DNA from: Clostridium fallax
GTDB taxonomy: Bacteria; Bacillota; Clostridia; Clostridiales; Clostridiaceae
Length of the DNA: 27,752 nt
Assembly (NCBI RefSeq): GCF_900129365.1
Contig: NZ_FQVM01000031.1
Location: forward strand, 1-27,752
Reading direction: 5' to 3'
Under the pieces are notes generated by a model. The model was not told where the DNA came from. It searched no databases and saw only the letters and a list, made by a program, of their open reading frames with translations. This document shows, piece by piece, positions 1 to 8,141 of the stretch. The position numbers and the translations under genes were made by a program. The stretch's first letter is position 1. The number at the start of each line of letters is the position of its first letter.

Positions 1-315
1 TTACTCCTTAAATTCTTCAATTTTATCATTTATTTCATTTAATTTCTTAGTAAGTTCTTCATTACTTGAAATCAAATGATTTTTTTTCTCTAAAATATTA
101 TTTAAGTTTTTATTATATTCAGAATTTAATTCATTAAATTTTTTAGTAATTTGTTTTTTTTCTTTTTCTATTTTATTGTATTGTGCATAATCAACTTTCA
201 CCTCTTTCTTAGGTAAAAACTCAGTTATACATATAAATAAAACAAAGGTTATAAAAAATACTACAACATTTTTTACAATCTTTATAAAAAATGAAATATT
301 AAATTTTTTATTCAT
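1..315 (-). CDS. Small membrane-anchored coiled-coil protein
   Basis: The 104-residue product is complete, with its stop codon at the window edge. One hydrophobic segment (about residues 12-30) follows a short basic N-terminus. The rest (about 45-104) is rich in K, E, N, L and I with heptad-like spacing and should form a coiled coil. The shape resembles short single-helix proteins such as FtsL/DivIC-like or septum-associated proteins, but I see no family signature and assign no function. The ATG is preceded by a strong ribosome site (AAGGGAGG, about 9 bases upstream) and a near-consensus promoter at 364-392. Real gene: fairly sure. Role: unknown. Confidence 0.75.
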   Translation of the reverse strand: MNKKFNISFFIKIVKNVVVFFITFVLFICITEFLPKKEVKVDYAQYNKIEKEKKQITKKFNELNSEYNKNLNNILEKKNHLISSNEELTKKLNEINDKIEEFKE

Positions 316-363
316 TTAAAATTATCCTCCCTTAAGCTCTACTTAAATATTATTTCAACAGAT

Positions 364-392
364 ATTATAGCAAAATGTGTATATTTTGTAAA
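364..392 (-). promoter_or_regulatory. Sigma-A promoter of the small coiled-coil gene
   Basis: On the minus strand, TTTACA (387-392) and TATAAT (364-369) are separated by exactly 17 bases, and the -10 box has the extended TGC preceding it. This gives a 5' leader of about 40 bases before the ATG at 315. Seen directly; activity is inferred. Confidence 0.65.
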
Positions 393-529
393 ATATATTT
401 AATATTTTAATAACTAATATCTCTATATAATTTAATTATAATTGTTTATTAAATATAATTTTAAATTCATAAAAACTTTTTCATATAATCATTAAAATGT
501 AACTAATTGTATTAATGAAATTTATAATT

Positions 530-538
530 TGATATAAT
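530..538 (+). promoter_or_regulatory. Extended -10 promoter element
   Basis: TGATATAAT is an extended -10 box about 25 bases before the ATG at 564. No good -35 box sits at 17 bases, which is tolerated for extended -10 promoters. It would give a very short leader containing only the ribosome site. Confidence 0.4.
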
Positions 539-563
539 TATAATAAAAAAGGGAGAGAATTTT

Positions 564-746
564 ATGACACCAAAAATGAAATATGCTTTTAAATCACTAA
601 AGTATACTGGGATTATAATATTCCTAATATTCTTATTACTTATGATTTTAGGAGGTATTAATTTAATATTAACTCTTTTATTATGTACTTCATCTATTAT
701 TTTCACTGTACTTTTCTGTACATTTTTAATAATAAATGAGAAATAG
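564..746 (+). CDS. Small two-helix membrane protein
   Basis: The 60-residue product has a basic N-terminus (MTPKMKYAFKSLK) followed by two hydrophobic stretches (about 14-36 and 38-57), so it should span the membrane twice. The ATG has a GGGAGAG ribosome site 7-8 bases upstream and an extended -10 box before that, which favours a real gene over a chance frame. The minus-strand frame over the same bases lacks these signals. I recognise no family. Small hydrophobic proteins of this kind include toxins of type I systems, regulators of membrane enzymes and uncharacterised proteins; nothing here decides between them. Confidence 0.6.
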   Translation: MTPKMKYAFKSLKYTGIIIFLIFLLLMILGGINLILTLLLCTSSIIFTVLFCTFLIINEK

Positions 747-840
747 ACTAATTTTTACATAATATAAACAACGATTAATTATTTATTTTAATAATTTATA
801 CATGTATATCCTTGTAAATAAAATCAAATACGTGCAGATA

Positions 841-907
841 AAAAGACTAGAATAATTTAAATATCATTTTCCTAACTAAATGATATTCAAATAAATCCTA
901 GTCTTTT
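841..907. terminator. Long bidirectional terminator hairpin
   Basis: The outer arms aaaagactag (841-850) and ctagtctttt (898-907) pair, and an inner stem aatatcattt (860-869) pairs with aaatgatatt (878-887), with a partly paired middle. It lies between the convergent small gene ending at 746 and the operon ending at 984, so it can end transcription from both sides; T-runs lie at each end of the stem. Confidence 0.65.
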
Positions 908-983
908 CATATTAAATAATTATAGTGATTTTTTTATTAATTATTATAATAATAAAAAATCATTAATATATTTTAAATTAATT

Positions 984-2174
984 TTAGTTCCATTCCCCTG
1001 CAATAGAACTTTCCTTATGGTCTTTATTAAATCCATTTGTATCAAAATAATTTCCAGCATCATAAAAAGTAGAGTCTACTTTAACCCACTTTTTTTCATC
1101 CTTTAGATAAACTTCATTCCAAGCATGGGGAACCCACTCTCTTCCATTGTATCCTTCTCCAGTAATAAGTTTTACAGGAAGGCCACAATCTCTAGCCATA
1201 GCTACATAAAGGCACGCAAAATCAAAGCAAATTCCTTTTTTAGTATTAAAGGCCGCTATAGCTCCTGAATCTGTTTTATATTTATTATTCATAACTGCAG
1301 CTGCTTTATTATCGTCATACCTTATATTAGTACCAATCCATCTATATATAGCTTCTGCTTTCTCCCTTTCAGTATTCTTTCCATTAGTTATTCTCAAAGC
1401 TTCTGCTTTTATAGCTGGAGATGATTTAATTCCATGATCTAAAGTTACTCCATTGTAATAAACAATTTCCTTTATCTTTGGAGATTTTTTATCTTTATTA
1501 TTTTGTATAGGCTTATTAGAATTATTATTTTCATCAGCAACTTCAACTACTTTTATTTGAAAAGAATCAGAAACTATCTTAGGAAACTCTTTTATTATAT
1601 AGCTGTTACTTACAGGACTAATTAACTTGTCATTAAGTTTTTCATAAATATCACTATTATTTACATAAGGATTTATAACATTAACTATAGGCATTAAAGT
1701 TAAAATTTTTATTATAAAAGCAGCAATTATAACATTTACTAAAGAAGTAGGAATAGAAAATATTCCACCAAATAACCTTCTCTTTATACCTCCTCTTCTA
1801 GTTATATTGCCAATCAAAGTTAATAAAGGTTCTACAGTTACATTATTAATAAGTTTAGTAATGATAATTAGAAGTCTATAAATAAGCCATATAAAAATTA
1901 AAACTAATATTATATAAATAATTTGATAAGTTATTCCATATAAATTACCAAAAATTGCTATATTATCTTTAAGCTTATCTATAATACCTGTTATAATATT
2001 TGTTTTTGATGTTATTAAAACTCCTAAAATTACAGATATAAGAGTCATCACATCTTTTTCAATTCTTAAAAATTCATACTTTGTATCTATATCTCTAAAT
2101 CCTTTTATAAATCCAGAAATAATAGGAAATATAAATAATACTGTAAATATAATATCTATAAGATTTAATTTCAT
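984..2174 (-). CDS. CvpA-like membrane protein with transglutaminase-like domain
   Basis: Residues 1-165 hold several transmembrane helices whose pattern (NLIDIIFT at the start, a late RRLFGGIF turn) resembles CvpA-type proteins. A linker of about 80 polar residues follows. The C-terminus (about 245-370) is a transglutaminase/cysteine-protease fold with the triad Cys316 (GICFDF), His350 (HAWNEV) and Asp367 (KVDSTF). Such domains act as proteases, peptidases or cross-linkers; substrate unknown. I chose ATG at 2174: a GTG at 2183 would have only 2 bases after its GGAG, while the ATG has 11. The gene follows recX by 8 bases and is the last of a three-gene operon. Topology should put the catalytic part outside or inside depending on helix count, which I cannot fix by eye. 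Confidence 0.85.
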   Translation of the reverse strand: MKLNLIDIIFTVLFIFPIISGFIKGFRDIDTKYEFLRIEKDVMTLISVILGVLITSKTNIITGIIDKLKDNIAIFGNLYGITYQIIYIILVLIFIWLIYRLLIIITKLINNVTVEPLLTLIGNITRRGGIKRRLFGGIFSIPTSLVNVIIAAFIIKILTLMPIVNVINPYVNNSDIYEKLNDKLISPVSNSYIIKEFPKIVSDSFQIKVVEVADENNNSNKPIQNNKDKKSPKIKEIVYYNGVTLDHGIKSSPAIKAEALRITNGKNTEREKAEAIYRWIGTNIRYDDNKAAAVMNNKYKTDSGAIAAFNTKKGICFDFACLYVAMARDCGLPVKLITGEGYNGREWVPHAWNEVYLKDEKKWVKVDSTFYDAGNYFDTNGFNKDHKESSIAGEWN

Positions 2175-2182
2175 ATTAATCA

Positions 2183-2824
2183 CTACTCCATAAAATCATC
2201 TGTATTCATTACTTTTTTAACTGTGTCACTTATACAACTATAACTATATCCCTTAGAAGCTAAAAATCTATATAATTTTTGATATAGTTTATATTTATCT
2301 TCTTCTCTCTTTATAAGATTGTTGTATTTTTTAAGGCAAAGACTATAAGCACTAGTTTCTTCTACATTTGAATCTATGTTATTGATTTTATCCTCAATCA
2401 AATCCTCTGATACTCCTTTTTTCAGTAAAGAATATTTGATTTTTTTTCTACCTTGATTTTTTATTTTATCTTTTACAAAGATTTCTACAAACTTATTATC
2501 ATTAATGAAATTGTATTCTTTTAAAAACTTTATAGTTTTTTCTATACTATTTTTATCAAAACCCTTTAATATAAGTTTATCTATTATTTCTTTCTCTGTT
2601 TTATGTGCTTTTTCTATAACTCTTAAAGCAGAATTTTTGCATTTTATAAAATTATCTTCTTTTACAATAGATTCTATTTTAGATAACTCTATTTCTTCTT
2701 TTACATTAAGATTACATTTATAAACCAATTCTCCATCACAGGCAAAAGCAAATTCTTCATCTATAAATACATTTACTCTATTTTTATTTCTTTTTTGAAC
2801 TTCAATTTTTGTGATTTTACTCAT
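2183..2824 (-). CDS. recX: RecX, regulatory protein of RecA
   Basis: The 213-residue product has the RecX layout: an N-terminal beta segment (VNVFIDEEFAFA) and three helical repeats, including the characteristic RVIEKAHKTEKEI, KFLKEYNFINDNKF and KIKYSLLKKGV stretches and a C-terminal SKGYSYSCI repeat. RecX binds RecA filaments and limits or modulates recombinase activity in the cytoplasm. Its start overlaps the 3' end of the M16 peptidase gene by 8 bases, so translation is probably coupled; the ribosome site GAGGAAGG lies inside the upstream gene. No recA is visible in the window. Length is usual for clostridial RecX. Confidence 0.9.
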   Translation of the reverse strand: MSKITKIEVQKRNKNRVNVFIDEEFAFACDGELVYKCNLNVKEEIELSKIESIVKEDNFIKCKNSALRVIEKAHKTEKEIIDKLILKGFDKNSIEKTIKFLKEYNFINDNKFVEIFVKDKIKNQGRKKIKYSLLKKGVSEDLIEDKINNIDSNVEETSAYSLCLKKYNNLIKREEDKYKLYQKLYRFLASKGYSYSCISDTVKKVMNTDDFME

Positions 2825-4079
2825 TACCTTCCTCTTCCTTTTTAGGTCTTAAAATGTGAATGGTTGGATTATTAAGTATTTCCCTACCTATTTTATATAT
2901 ATCCTTAGTACTTATTTTGTTTAAATTTTCCATATCATCTATGAATTCTTTTATATCCTGACCTTCTAAATATTGATTTAATACATAACTTCCAAGTTCA
3001 CTAGAATCTTCAATAGTAGAGATTACTGCGGTTTTATGAACCTTTTTCATAAGACTTAAAGTATTATCATCAAAGCCTACTTCTTCTCTTTTCATCTTTT
3101 CTATACAGCTATCTATAGCCTCTATAGCTTCATAAACATTTTCCTCTGCTACTGCGGTATAAATATAAAGAGTCTTTACATCATTTGTCATATCCATATG
3201 AGTATACACATCATAAGCAAGACCTCTATTTTCTCTAAGTTCCCTAAAAAGAATAGAGTTAGAACTTTCTCCAAATTTATGATTTAATATTTTAAAAGGT
3301 AATTCTTTATCTTTAGTTAAGCCATAGAAAGTATATAAATATACTATAGTACATTGCTCTATATGACCTTTGTAAGTTGTAACCTTTAAAGGAATATTTT
3401 TTTCATTTATAATTTTTTCTTTCTCTTTTGTAGTACCTTTCCAAATACCAAATACATTTTCTATAACCTTTATAGCTTCTTCATGTTCTAAAGAGCTAAC
3501 AAAGCTAATTAAACTGTTATCTGGATTATAATATTCTTTATAGAATTTAATTAAATCCTCCCTCTTAAAACTTGAAACACTTTCCTCAGTACCAGAAACT
3601 TCATATCTTAAATTACTTTTATTAAAAGCTACTTCATTAACTCTTGTAAAACTTAAATCTTCTACATCATCTTTACTACTTTTTATTTCTGCTAGTATAA
3701 CTCCTCTTTCCTTTTCAATTTCCTCTTCTGGAAAGGATGGATTTATAATCATATCTCCTATTAAACTTATTCCTTTTATAATTTCCTCCTCTAAGGAAGT
3801 AATACTATATACAGTAGTTGTATAATCTGTATATGCATTATATTCTCCACCTAAGTTTTCTAAAAGGTTATTAAGCTCTTCATTATTTTTAGTTTTTGTG
3901 CCCTTAAAAAGCATATGTTCTATAAAATGAGCTATTCCCTTTTCATTATCCCCCTCATTTAATGATCCTACTTTTATTCCAATATTAAAAGATGATAACT
4001 GCGTATCTTTTTTAACAGTAATAACTTCTAATCCATTTTTTAACTTAGTTATTTTACTATCTATATTGCATTTGTACAC
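2817..4079 (-). CDS. M16 family zinc metallopeptidase
   Basis: The 420-residue product carries the inverted zinc motif HxxEH (His51, Glu54, His55) with the third zinc ligand probably Glu131, about 75 residues later, followed by the usual C-terminal inactive half (SLEHEE.., RELRENRGLAYDV near 270). This is the M16B peptidase of Gram-positive bacteria (YmxG/MlpA-like), a clamshell enzyme that cleaves peptides in the cytoplasm; its substrate is not known here. It starts with GTG: the GGAGGG ribosome site is 9 bases upstream and no in-frame ATG lies nearby. It heads the operon with recX and the transglutaminase-like protein. Confidence 0.92.
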   Translation of the reverse strand: MYKCNIDSKITKLKNGLEVITVKKDTQLSSFNIGIKVGSLNEGDNEKGIAHFIEHMLFKGTKTKNNEELNNLLENLGGEYNAYTDYTTTVYSITSLEEEIIKGISLIGDMIINPSFPEEEIEKERGVILAEIKSSKDDVEDLSFTRVNEVAFNKSNLRYEVSGTEESVSSFKREDLIKFYKEYYNPDNSLISFVSSLEHEEAIKVIENVFGIWKGTTKEKEKIINEKNIPLKVTTYKGHIEQCTIVYLYTFYGLTKDKELPFKILNHKFGESSNSILFRELRENRGLAYDVYTHMDMTNDVKTLYIYTAVAEENVYEAIEAIDSCIEKMKREEVGFDDNTLSLMKKVHKTAVISTIEDSSELGSYVLNQYLEGQDIKEFIDDMENLNKISTKDIYKIGREILNNPTIHILRPKKEEEGNE

Positions 4080-4240
4080 TAATAAATTCCCTCCATAACT
4101 TTTATAAAATCCCCTTAATATATTATTAGCTATTTATCCATTATAACCTCTTTTATACAAACTTTAAATTAATATATTAAATAAAATTATTTTCTTTTAC
4201 TAAATAATCTTTTTCTATTTTTAATTTTATAGTTAATTTT

Positions 4241-4286
4241 AAAAAAGGTTAAGTGTAAATTTTTTACAATTTTCACTTAACCTTTT
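4241..4286 (-). terminator. Intrinsic terminator after the GH85 gene
   Basis: A 13-bp perfect stem (4243-4255 pairs with 4274-4286, aaaaggttaagtg and its complement) is followed on the minus strand by a run of six T. It closes transcription from the large GH85 gene before the M16 operon. The whole 304-base stretch 4080-4383 has no gene; it holds this terminator, the hairpin at 4313-4373 and the leader of the M16 gene, with a possible TATAAT box on the minus strand at 4140-4145. Confidence 0.7.
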
Positions 4287-4312
4287 AAAAATTTATTAAA
4301 AATTGTTAATTA

Positions 4313-4373
4313 TAAAGCCTTTTTAATTTAGTTTAGTTTTAAATTTTAGAGGGTAATTTTTCTTAAGGCTTTA
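4313..4373 (-). other. Second inverted repeat behind the GH85 gene
   Basis: taaagcct (4313-4320) pairs with aggcttta (4366-4373), with outer pairing of aattgt-type flanks. It lies just after the GH85 stop and lacks a T-run, so it may protect the mRNA 3' end rather than terminate. Confidence 0.35.
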
Positions 4374-4383
4374 CAATTTATTT

Positions 4384-7300
4384 TTAATCATTTTTCTTCT
4401 TTTTTAAAATAATTGTTCCTCCTAATATAGAAACAATTCCTATTACACAAAGAATTGCAGTTCCTATTACTGCTCCTGTCTTTTTAAGCTTGGTATCCTT
4501 GCTTTTTGATAAAGTTTTAGAATCTTTTTTTAAAGTATTATTAGATGATTCTATATTTTTACTTTCTTCTTTTTCTACCGTATTTTCTTCATTATTATTT
4601 ATTTTAGAATTATTTAAAGTAGTAAATCCACTATTTAAATTATATACCATATTATCTATATCTTCTTTGGAAACTTTTTTAGTATTTAATAACTTTTCAC
4701 CTTCGTTTAAAATATTATTAAAATTATCTATATCTTCTTTTTTATACTCTCCATTATTGTTACCTACTTTAAAGTTTTTAACTTCATTTTCCATTTCCTT
4801 TAATTTATTTTTAAGACTATCTCTATTAACTAAAACTAAATCATTATTAAATCTTTCAATAGAATTTTCTAATTCTTCTCTAGATTTATCTACATCACTT
4901 TGAATTGCATTTTTATTATTTATTAAATTATTAGCCATATTTAAGTTTTCTTTTAAATTATTTAAATTTTCTTCTTTATTATCTCCATCTTTATTTCCTA
5001 CATTTCCATTTGAAATAGTGCTTTTGCCTTTTTCTATAGATTTATTTAGTTCATTAAAATTTGCTATTTCTGGTGCTTTTAAAAATTCATCTTCTGCATA
5101 TTTAATTTTAGATATTTCATTATTAATATCTTCCTTTGAGATATTACTTTTATCTAAAAAGTTTTTAGCTTCATTTAAAATAGCCTTATAATTCTTTTTT
5201 GCACTTTCTATTTTATTAGATTCTTCTATTAAAGATAATCCTTTATATATTTTATCTCTTAATAAACTTAAATCTTTAGCATTTTCAGGTACCTTAAGTT
5301 CTTTTCCATCTATTCCTTCCACTTCTACTTCATAAATTCTAGCTGCAGCCCATTGGCCTGGATTCTGTTCTGATTTATTAATTTTTAATTTTACATATCT
5401 TAAAGTCTTATAATTTCCTTCACTTATGGTTACTGCCTTACTATTCCCTTTTACATCATCAAAAACATCCCAATTTTCTCCATCATTACTACTTTCAATA
5501 GTAAAATCACTTGTATTCATAGATCTAGCCTCTCCACCAGCTTCTGCATGAGAAATTTTAATATCTTTTATTGCATGTTCTTCTAAATCTATGGTAATCC
5601 ATTGATTACTAGGTCCTACCTGACACCATTTAGTTGTACTCTTACCATCTACAGCAAATTTTCCTTCTTCATTTTCATTTGTACAACCACTGGCCTCAAT
5701 ATTTTTATTTAATGCTAAATTTTTTAGTCCTCCCTTAGCATCCTTTGATATAGTAATTAAATTTTCTTTCTTTTCTACAGCTTTTCCAGCTTTATTTTTT
5801 CCTTCTAAATATACTGTGTATATACCTTCCTTTGAAAACTTAGCTTTAACTTCACTGCCTTTAACTTTATCCTCATCAGCTCCCTCTATTGTCCAAAGTA
5901 AATCTTCTGCAGCTTCTGAGTTGCTTTTTAAGGTTATCTCTTCTCCTGGTGCAGCTACAACAGTACTAACTATAAAATCTACCTTTGGCTTTTTAAGTTG
6001 TGGCCAATTAAAATCTACTTCACTAGTGCTATTTTCATTAGATTTATAATCTTTATTTACTGCTTTTACTAAAATCTTTGTACTATTAGAATTTAAATCT
6101 CTATTTATATTTTCAATATAATAGCAATTTCCTTCTGTAGCTCCTATAAATTCATTATCTCCTTCTTTATTCTCTTTATATATTTCATAATGATTTACAT
6201 TGTTATCCTCATTACTCCAGCTTAATCTTAAAGCAGCTTTAGTATCATTTTCCTTAAGTTTACTTTCTTCTATTTTTATATTATTTGGCTTTGAACAACT
6301 AGCTTTTTTCCCATTAGTTACTGATAATCTTCCAAGTTCTAAAGAATAGTTATTAGAATCTCCTTGTCCATTAATAATAACTGATATATTCTTTATATTT
6401 TTTCCTACTAGCTCCCCTAAAGTAGCTTGTCCTATTATCCATTTATTATCGCTATTATTATTTTCTAATTGTATTTCCTTATCTTCTCCATCTACATCTA
6501 ATAATAATTTAATATTTCCTATATTTTCGTTTTCCTTAAAAGTTAAAGCTATATTAGTATTACTTTCAACTTTTAAATCTGTAGCATAAAGTTTTACTTT
6601 AGTAATTCCTCCATTTTCTATAGAACCTTTTAATTTTATTGATGATCCACCATAATAGGCATCTTCATAATTTATTTCAGCATTTAAATTGTTCTTATCA
6701 TTATCTATAATCCAACGATATGTTGGCATAACATCCATAAGACTTCTATTATTCCAATCTTTATTTCCTATTTTATTACCATCTATATAATACCCTTTAC
6801 CATTTCCCATAGAAAAATTAGTAACAAAAGGTATAGAAGTTACTGGTGTTTTTTCCACAAAATAATTTGCAATTCCTTTCCAGTTATCTTCAGCATTTAT
6901 CTTTCTAGGATCTTTATTTGATCCAATCCAAAATCTATTTTCTTTCTTTAGAAATTCATCAAAGGTTTTACTTGAGTGATATGTATTATCTGGACAGTAA
7001 AGTCCTAAAGATACTTTTGCTTCTCCTGGATTTTTAAATACAGCTTTCCAGTTAGCATTTGTATTATATCCATTAGCTTGTACATCTATTCCTGCAAATA
7101 AATCATAAGGAGATCTTCCTAAACTTTTTGCATTGTTAACTGAATCCTCTATTCCCCTTTCATCCCACCAAAAGTTTAAAAACATCCCATCAGAAACTTT
7201 AGTATTTCCATCTTGCAGATACATTTTATTTTCATCATTTAATTGATTTTGCCAACTTATTCCTCCATTTTCAGTCATAGAATCATAATAAATTATTTGC

Positions 7301-8031
7301 ATATTTTTATCTTTTTTACTTTGCAAATACTTCATCATTTCTTTAAATTCTTTTGCCTCTTCTTCATTTAATCCTTCCGATTCTTGATTTATAAACCAAC
7401 CATCAAATCCATAATATTTAGAAACTTCAATTAATTTATCTGCTAATATGTATCTTCCATCACTATCTTTTTTAAGAAAGTCCTTAACCCACTGAACTTT
7501 TCCTCCATAAACTGCTGGTGGAAAAAATACTGTTCCTAAAACTGGTACTCCATTTTTATGTGCTGCATTAACAATATCTGCACTTGGCGGAACTATAATT
7601 CCCTCTCCAGAGGATCCTGCCCAAGCTACCATTGTATCTATGTATTGCCAATATGTAAAATTGTAATTATCAAACTTACTAGATCCTATTGATGGAGTAC
7701 TACTTGTATGAGTATTAGCAATTGCTAAAGATATTAATTTTCCATCCTTACTTTGATTATTATTAATCTTTTCTCCCTTTTCTCTTTTAACTAATGGCTC
7801 TTTACTAACATTAAACTTAAAATCTTTGTCCTTATCTTTAGACCAATTCATAAGTTCTTCTGGAAACCAATAAGATGAAAGTGGTATTCCACTTCTTTCC
7901 TGCATTTCAATGTCTTCTACTGTCTTTCCATAAACTATGTTGTCCTTAAAAAAAGTAGTACAAACTATACCACTTGTAAAAATGGCTGCAATAATAACAG
8001 CAAAGGATTTTTTTAGTTTACGTCTTATCAT
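4384..8031 (-). CDS. Cell-wall-anchored endo-beta-N-acetylglucosaminidase (GH85)
   Basis: The 1215-residue secreted enzyme should cut the GlcNAc-beta-1,4-GlcNAc core of N-glycans. It has a signal peptide (about 1-35); a GH85 catalytic domain (about 48-440) with the N-x-E motif Asn215/Glu217 (WFINQE), where Asn positions the substrate N-acetyl group and Glu is the acid/base; a beta-sandwich module (about 445-575); an FN3-like domain (580-675); a PKD-like domain (681-762); an F5/8-type C/CBM32 domain (768-907); and three FIVAR-like helical repeats (about 917-1140). The C-terminus has LKKTG (1182-1186), a hydrophobic helix and KKKKND: a sorting signal in which the usual Pro is Lys. ATG has an AAAGGGG site 10 bases upstream and a cre site before that. 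It follows the endonuclease-family gene by 110 bases. Confidence 0.93.
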   Translation of the reverse strand: MIRRKLKKSFAVIIAAIFTSGIVCTTFFKDNIVYGKTVEDIEMQERSGIPLSSYWFPEELMNWSKDKDKDFKFNVSKEPLVKREKGEKINNNQSKDGKLISLAIANTHTSSTPSIGSSKFDNYNFTYWQYIDTMVAWAGSSGEGIIVPPSADIVNAAHKNGVPVLGTVFFPPAVYGGKVQWVKDFLKKDSDGRYILADKLIEVSKYYGFDGWFINQESEGLNEEEAKEFKEMMKYLQSKKDKNMQIIYYDSMTENGGISWQNQLNDENKMYLQDGNTKVSDGMFLNFWWDERGIEDSVNNAKSLGRSPYDLFAGIDVQANGYNTNANWKAVFKNPGEAKVSLGLYCPDNTYHSSKTFDEFLKKENRFWIGSNKDPRKINAEDNWKGIANYFVEKTPVTSIPFVTNFSMGNGKGYYIDGNKIGNKDWNNRSLMDVMPTYRWIIDNDKNNLNAEINYEDAYYGGSSIKLKGSIENGGITKVKLYATDLKVESNTNIALTFKENENIGNIKLLLDVDGEDKEIQLENNNSDNKWIIGQATLGELVGKNIKNISVIINGQGDSNNYSLELGRLSVTNGKKASCSKPNNIKIEESKLKENDTKAALRLSWSNEDNNVNHYEIYKENKEGDNEFIGATEGNCYYIENINRDLNSNSTKILVKAVNKDYKSNENSTSEVDFNWPQLKKPKVDFIVSTVVAAPGEEITLKSNSEAAEDLLWTIEGADEDKVKGSEVKAKFSKEGIYTVYLEGKNKAGKAVEKKENLITISKDAKGGLKNLALNKNIEASGCTNENEEGKFAVDGKSTTKWCQVGPSNQWITIDLEEHAIKDIKISHAEAGGEARSMNTSDFTIESSNDGENWDVFDDVKGNSKAVTISEGNYKTLRYVKLKINKSEQNPGQWAAARIYEVEVEGIDGKELKVPENAKDLSLLRDKIYKGLSLIEESNKIESAKKNYKAILNEAKNFLDKSNISKEDINNEISKIKYAEDEFLKAPEIANFNELNKSIEKGKSTISNGNVGNKDGDNKEENLNNLKENLNMANNLINNKNAIQSDVDKSREELENSIERFNNDLVLVNRDSLKNKLKEMENEVKNFKVGNNNGEYKKEDIDNFNNILNEGEKLLNTKKVSKEDIDNMVYNLNSGFTTLNNSKINNNEENTVEKEESKNIESSNNTLKKDSKTLSKSKDTKLKKTGAVIGTAILCVIGIVSILGGTIILKKKKND

Positions 8032-8047
8032 TAAAATTCAACCCCTT

Positions 8048-8061
8048 TATAAACGTTTTCA
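8048..8061 (-). promoter_or_regulatory. CcpA cre site before the GH85 gene
   Basis: Read on the minus strand, TGAAAACGTTTATA matches the cre consensus TGWAANCGNTNWCA at all but one position. It lies between the gene and its presumed promoter, about 17-30 bases before the ATG, where bound CcpA would block transcription in rich carbon. The same element precedes the pullulanase gene. Confidence 0.65.
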
Positions 8062-8141
8062 TATAAAATTGTACTACTTAATTTTTTATTATTCCATGAA
8101 CTTTTTATAGATTTATTGTATTATTTCTTGCATAATTTATT

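Noticed and set aside
512..706. Minus-strand frame of 64 codons opposite the small membrane gene
   Set aside because: No ribosome site, overlapped by the better-supported plus-strand gene.
4490..6049. Plus-strand frames inside the GH85 gene
   Set aside because: Shadow frames of a long recognised enzyme; no translation signals.
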